In this document: piece by piece, positions 6,930-8,987 of the stretch
How the letters are laid out: each line of letters begins with the position of its first letter
Position numbering within the stretch: the stretch's first letter is position 1
Assembly: GCA_944321005.1 (NCBI GenBank)
Contig: CALUJT010000075.1
Span: 1-8,987 of the forward strand
Source: an uncultured Atopobiaceae bacterium
GTDB taxonomy: Bacteria > Actinomycetota > Coriobacteriia > Coriobacteriales > Atopobiaceae
DNA length: 8,987 nt
Direction: 5' to 3'
Position numbers and translations under genes: made by a program
The notes under the pieces: generated by a model
Databases searched by the model: none
Told to the model about the DNA's origin: nothing
Seen by the model: only the letters and a program-made list of their open reading frames with translations

Positions 6930-6938
6930 TGGTATAAG
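6930..6938 (+). promoter_or_regulatory. Extended -10 promoter of the DUF3800 locus
   Basis: TGGTATAAG fits the extended -10 pattern TGnTATAAT with one mismatch. No clear -35 lies 16-18 bases upstream, as extended -10 promoters tolerate. Transcription would begin near 6945, exactly at the base of the first leader hairpin. Confidence 0.6.
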
Positions 6939-6944
6939 GTAGCT

Positions 6945-6999
6945 AGTCGTCTCGCAAGAGGGGGCTGTCAAGGGCCGGGGGGTTCCCCCCGGCATTTTT
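6945..6999 (+). ncRNA. Candidate structured leader or small RNA upstream of the DUF3800 gene
   Basis: The predicted transcript begins with a hairpin: AGUC (6945-6948) pairs with GGCU (6963-6966), then a G.G mismatch, UCUC (6950-6953) pairs with GAGG (6958-6961), capped by a GCAA (GNRA) tetraloop at 6954-6957. After a short linker a GC terminator hairpin with five U residues follows, giving an RNA of about 55 bases if termination occurs. Established, from memory: several conserved RNA motifs named DUF3800-I to -XI were reported from comparative genomics near DUF3800 genes. Whether this RNA belongs to one of them cannot be decided here. The pairing and position are seen in the sequence; function is inference. 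Confidence 0.5.
6974..6999 (+). terminator. Strong terminator between promoter and DUF3800 gene
   Basis: GCCGGGGGG (6974-6982) and CCCCCCGGC (6985-6993) are perfect inverse complements around TT (in practice a slightly larger loop), followed by A and TTTTT (6995-6999). It lies 20 bases before the DUF3800 start and about 30 bases after the likely transcription start, so it controls entry into the gene and does not end a preceding one. Confidence 0.8.
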
Positions 7000-7018
7000 C
7001 ATTTCGAAGGGCGGTGGC

Positions 7019-7690
7019 ATGCGGGAGCTGTCCGTGTTCGTGGACGAGTCGGGCGATATCGGCGGCGAGTCGCGCTGCTACCTGCTGTCTCTCGTCTTCC
7101 ATGATCAGTCGGACGACCTCAGCAGGACCATGAGGCTCTATGAGCAGGATCTAGCTGTACGTGGGCTCGCTGACATCCCTTTGCATCTGAATCCGCTGAT
7201 GCGGGGGAACGAGGGCTATTCGAATCTGTCCGTCGATGATAGGGCCCGCATGCTTGCGAGCTTTGGCACCTTTGTGGTCCATTCTCCGTTCAAGTATCAC
7301 GTGTTCCTCTACGAGAAGTCCCAGTTCGCGACCTCGGAGGCGCTCGGCGCCCGCATGCGGCGCGACCTGTCCGCGCTGCTGTTCGACAACATCGACTGGT
7401 TTCAGCGCTTCGACTTCGTGAAGATCTACTATGACGATGGACAGAGCCTCGTCACCCGGGCGCTTCACCTCGGCTTCGAGTACGCCCTCGCGCGCGAGGC
7501 GGTGGTCTACCGCGACGCATCCCCTGCGGGCTATCGCATGCTGCAGATCGCGGACTACGTGTGTGGGATCGAGCTTGCCGCCGCGAAGTACGATTCTGGC
7601 GTAGAGGGTGCGACCGACCGAATGTTCTTCGGCACGCGCCGCGACTTCAACAAGAACTTCCTGAGAAAGCTCCGCAAGCACCTGTTGTAG
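7019..7690 (+). CDS. DUF3800 domain protein
   Basis: A 223-residue protein of the DUF3800 family, whose fold is thought to be RNase H-like, though the biochemical activity is not established as far as I know. Family marks: N-terminal strand SVFVDESGDIG (5-15) with D9, E10 and D13; a middle KIYYDDGQ (135-142) with D139 and D140; and LQIADYVCGIELAAAKY (175-191) with D179. These acidic residues are placed as a metal-dependent active site would be. The C-terminus is basic (RKLRKHLL). Members are often found singly, near mobile elements or in defence-rich regions. The start follows GAAGG about ten bases upstream. Codon use appears less GC-biased than in neighbours (e.g. CTA, GTA, CGT, TCG mixed with ATT-rich stretches), hinting at transfer. 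It is preceded by its own promoter, structured leader and terminator, and has no tightly linked partner gene. Confidence 0.88.
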   Translation: MRELSVFVDESGDIGGESRCYLLSLVFHDQSDDLSRTMRLYEQDLAVRGLADIPLHLNPLMRGNEGYSNLSVDDRARMLASFGTFVVHSPFKYHVFLYEKSQFATSEALGARMRRDLSALLFDNIDWFQRFDFVKIYYDDGQSLVTRALHLGFEYALAREAVVYRDASPAGYRMLQIADYVCGIELAAAKYDSGVEGATDRMFFGTRRDFNKNFLRKLRKHLL

Positions 7691-7712
7691 GCAACGCGGG
7701 CGATAAAAACCA

Positions 7713-7797
7713 CTGGCCAAGATTATGGCTGAGTGATTGCTGCGATGCTGTCGAGGGCTTGTTCGGCGCCAGGGCGACAGGCTCTGCATGCTGCCAG
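7713..7797 (+). other. Possible structured 3' region after the DUF3800 gene
   Basis: CTGGC (7713-7717) can pair with GCCAG (7793-7797), and inside it CTGTCG (7748-7753) with CGACAG (7775-7780). The region has no convincing gene and no T-run terminator. It may be a folded 3' end or chance pairing. Confidence 0.2.
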
Positions 7798-7820
7798 GTC
7801 TCAGTTTGAGTCGATGGTCT

Positions 7821-7840
7821 CGTTCTTCTCGTTCTTCTCG
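7821..7840. repeat. Right copy of a 20-bp repeat (doubled CGTTCTTCT)
   Basis: CGTTCTTCTCGTTCTTCTCG differs from 6693-6712 only at positions 3 and 12. It lies just upstream of the copper promoter. Confidence 0.45.
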
Positions 7841-7868
7841 GTCTCGGGACGCTCTGTGGGGTGCGCGT

Positions 7869-7897
7869 TTGACGAGTACCCCCGTGGGGTATATAGT
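7869..7897 (+). promoter_or_regulatory. Promoter of the csoR-copA unit
   Basis: TTGACG (7869-7874) and TATAGT (7892-7897) each match the sigma-A consensus at 5 of 6 positions, with an ideal 17-base spacer. Start of transcription is expected near 7904, about 50 bases before csoR. Confidence 0.85.
7877..7891 (+). promoter_or_regulatory. CsoR-type operator 1, in the promoter spacer
   Basis: TACCCC-CGT-GGGGTA is a perfect inverted repeat like known CsoR sites (ATACCCnnnnGGGTAT type). It fills the spacer between -35 and -10, so bound repressor would exclude RNA polymerase. Confidence 0.82.
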
Positions 7898-7907
7898 CGA
7901 GACGTGA

Positions 7908-7923
7908 AACCCCTAGGGGGTAT
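7908..7923 (+). promoter_or_regulatory. CsoR-type operator 2, at the transcription start
   Basis: AACCCCTAGGGGGTAT is a second CsoR-like inverted repeat centred about ten bases after the expected transcription start. Its centre is 31-32 bp from that of operator 1, about three helical turns, so both could be bound on one DNA face. Confidence 0.75.
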
Positions 7924-7952
7924 TTGTCAAAGCGTCCGCGAAGGAGCGTCGC

Positions 7953-8276
7953 ATGGACGAGAAGAACGCCGGGCCCTCCGCCTGCTCCCACTGCGGGGCG
8001 CTCAAGCACACGCCGCGCTCGCCCGAGCTCAAGGCGAGCGTCGCGCGCCGCATCAACCGCGCCGTGGGCCAGCTGAACGGCATTCGGGCCATGGTGGAGG
8101 AGGACCGCTACTGCGGCGACGTCCTCACGCAGCTCGCGGCGGTGGAGTCGGCGGTGAAGGCCATCTCGCGCGAGGTCATGCGCGACCACCTGGAGACCTG
8201 CGTCGTCGAGCGCGTGCAGGCCGGCGACACCGATGTCGTGGACGAGGTCATGGACCTCTTCCGCAAGTTCATGTGA
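7953..8276 (+). CDS. csoR: CsoR-family copper-sensing transcriptional repressor
   Basis: A 107-residue all-helical repressor of the CsoR/RcnR family. It should bind the two GC-rich inverted repeats in its own promoter and release them on binding Cu(I), switching on the copper exporter. The metal triad C54, H79, C83 has exactly the C-x24-H-x3-C spacing of Mycobacterium tuberculosis CsoR (C36, H61, C65). The INRAVGQLNGIRAMVEEDRYC stretch (34-54) is the family's conserved basic helix. The N-terminus carries an additional CSHC (11-14), a Cys/His-rich extension seen in other CsoR proteins, of unclear role. A strong AAGGAG lies six bases before ATG 7953. It is followed by the copper ATPase after 23 bases, so the two are co-transcribed and autoregulated. 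Sensing of another soft metal cannot be fully excluded, but the context favours copper. Confidence 0.93.
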   Translation: MDEKNAGPSACSHCGALKHTPRSPELKASVARRINRAVGQLNGIRAMVEEDRYCGDVLTQLAAVESAVKAISREVMRDHLETCVVERVQAGDTDVVDEVMDLFRKFM

Positions 8277-8299
8277 CCTGTGAATTGGGGAGGGCAGCG

Positions 8300-8987
8300 A
8301 TGAGGGAGACGTTTGACATCACGGGCATGACCTGCGCGGCGTGCTCGGCGCGCGTGCAGAGGGCAGCGGGCGAGGTGCCCGGCGTGGCCTGCGCCAACGT
8401 GAACCTGCTCAAGAACTCGATGGAGCTCGACTACGACGGCTCGCCCGAGACGGCCGCTGCCGTGGTGGAGGCCATCGAGCGCTCCGGCTACGGGGCCGCC
8501 CGTCGCGCGCCGGCCGGCGAAAAGGGTCGCGGTGCCGCGCCGGCGGAACGCCCCGGCGCGGCCGCCGAGAGGGCGATCCGCGAGAAGCGCAACCAGCTCG
8601 TGGTCTCCGCGATCTTCTCGGTGCCGCTCTTCTATGTGGCCATGGGGCCGATGTTCGGCTGGCAGCAGCCGCCTGCGCTCGCCGGGGAGGCCAACCTCAT
8701 GGCGCTCGGCATCACGCAGCTTCTGCTCTGCGCGCCGATCCTCCTTGTCAACCGTCGCTACTTCATAACCGGCTTCAGGACGCTCGCGCACCGCGCGCCC
8801 AACATGGACTCGCTCATCGCGCTGGGCTCCGCCGCCTCGGCCCTCTGGTCCGTGGCGCAGCTCTACCGCATGGCGTGGGCCATGGGCACGGGTGACGCGG
8901 CGGCGCTGCACGCAGCTGCGCACAACCTCTACTTTGACTCGGCGGGCATGATCCTCACCCTCATCACGCTCGGCAAGTTCTTTGAGG
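8300..8987 (+). CDS. copA: Copper-translocating P1B-type ATPase, 3' part beyond the right edge
   Basis: The frame is open from ATG 8300 (GGGAGG upstream at about 8288-8293) to the end of the window: 229 residues of a protein usually about 750-850 long. It pumps Cu(I) out of the cytoplasm with ATP. The N-terminus is a heavy-metal-associated domain (1-65) with GMTCAAC, where C12 and C15 bind copper. A linker rich in Ala, Gly, Arg and Pro (68-90) follows, then membrane segments from about residue 98. Diagnostic P1B motifs are PNMDSLIALGSAAS (about 168-181) and YFDSAGMILTLITLGKFFE near the window end. The CPC metal motif, DKTGT phosphorylation site and ATP-binding domain lie outside. Only one metal domain is present. 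Paired with csoR behind a CsoR-type promoter, so a copper exporter is far more likely than a Cd/Zn pump. Confidence 0.94.
   Translation, partial: MRETFDITGMTCAACSARVQRAAGEVPGVACANVNLLKNSMELDYDGSPETAAAVVEAIERSGYGAARRAPAGEKGRGAAPAERPGAAAERAIREKRNQLVVSAIFSVPLFYVAMGPMFGWQQPPALAGEANLMALGITQLLLCAPILLVNRRYFITGFRTLAHRAPNMDSLIALGSAASALWSVAQLYRMAWAMGTGDAAALHAAAHNLYFDSAGMILTLITLGKFFE

Larger units (their letters stand above)
6671..7018. other. Intergenic region ahead of the DUF3800 gene
   Basis: This 348-base stretch holds, in order: a 5-bp GC hairpin with a 4-base loop (6681-6694) followed by a pyrimidine-rich doubled 9-mer (6693-6710), possibly a poor terminator of the small gene; a doubtful 46-codon ORF (6724-6864); about 60 bases without signals; and then the promoter, leader RNA, terminator and ribosome site of the DUF3800 gene. 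Confidence 0.6.

Noticed and set aside
7151..7789. 212-codon minus-strand frame opposite the DUF3800 gene
   Set aside because: Antisense shadow; the plus strand carries clear DUF3800 motifs.
7807..7890. Minus-strand peptide end ...ERPETEKNEKNETIDSN before a stop
   Set aside because: It looks like a plausible C-terminus, but no start codon or longer matching gene lies upstream, and it runs through the copper promoter. Glu-Lys repeats arise from the GAGAAG content of the repeat.
8108..8923. 271-codon minus-strand frame over csoR and copA
   Set aside because: Antisense shadow with His/Arg/Gly-rich composition; the plus strand shows the CsoR triad and CopA motifs.
1..8987. tRNA, rRNA, CRISPR array, complete insertion sequence
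   Set aside because: I looked for each and saw no supporting sequence; the pRiA4b ORF-3-like gene has no transposase or inverted repeats beside it.

Overview
The window is GC-rich (clearly above 60%). Together with gene content and protein style this suggests an actinobacterium of the Coriobacteriia (an Olsenella/Atopobium-like gut or oral anaerobe); that placement is inference, since no phylogenetic marker is present.

Layout. Positions 1-6200 hold four genes, all on the minus strand and read from right to left: a 423-residue protein with a pRiA4b ORF-3-like (IS1096 TnpR-like) domain (6200-4929), an iron-containing alcohol dehydrogenase (4785-3550), a DedA-family membrane protein (3349-2705), and a family 3 glycoside hydrolase (2382 to beyond the left edge). 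Good hairpin terminators follow the dehydrogenase and the DedA gene, so these look like separate transcription units and not one operon. Large open frames on the plus strand opposite these genes are GC-driven shadows.

From 6476 all genes point right: a 64-residue small membrane protein, a doubtful 46-codon ORF, a DUF3800 protein (7019-7690) and a copper-resistance unit made of a CsoR-type repressor (7953-8276) and the start of a CopA-type copper ATPase (8300 to beyond the right edge). The copper unit has a complete readable control region: a -35/-10 promoter with one CsoR-like inverted repeat exactly in its spacer and a second just after the expected transcription start.

The most interesting part is the DUF3800 locus. 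An extended -10 promoter would start a transcript at the foot of a GCAA-capped hairpin, followed by a near-perfect GC terminator with five T residues, then a ribosome binding site and the DUF3800 gene. So the promoter feeds a short structured RNA and a terminator before the protein gene. This is either a regulated leader or a small RNA plus a protein partner. The gene looks less GC-rich than its neighbours, and the locus is bracketed by two near-identical 20-bp sequences, which fits (but does not prove) insertion as a cargo module.
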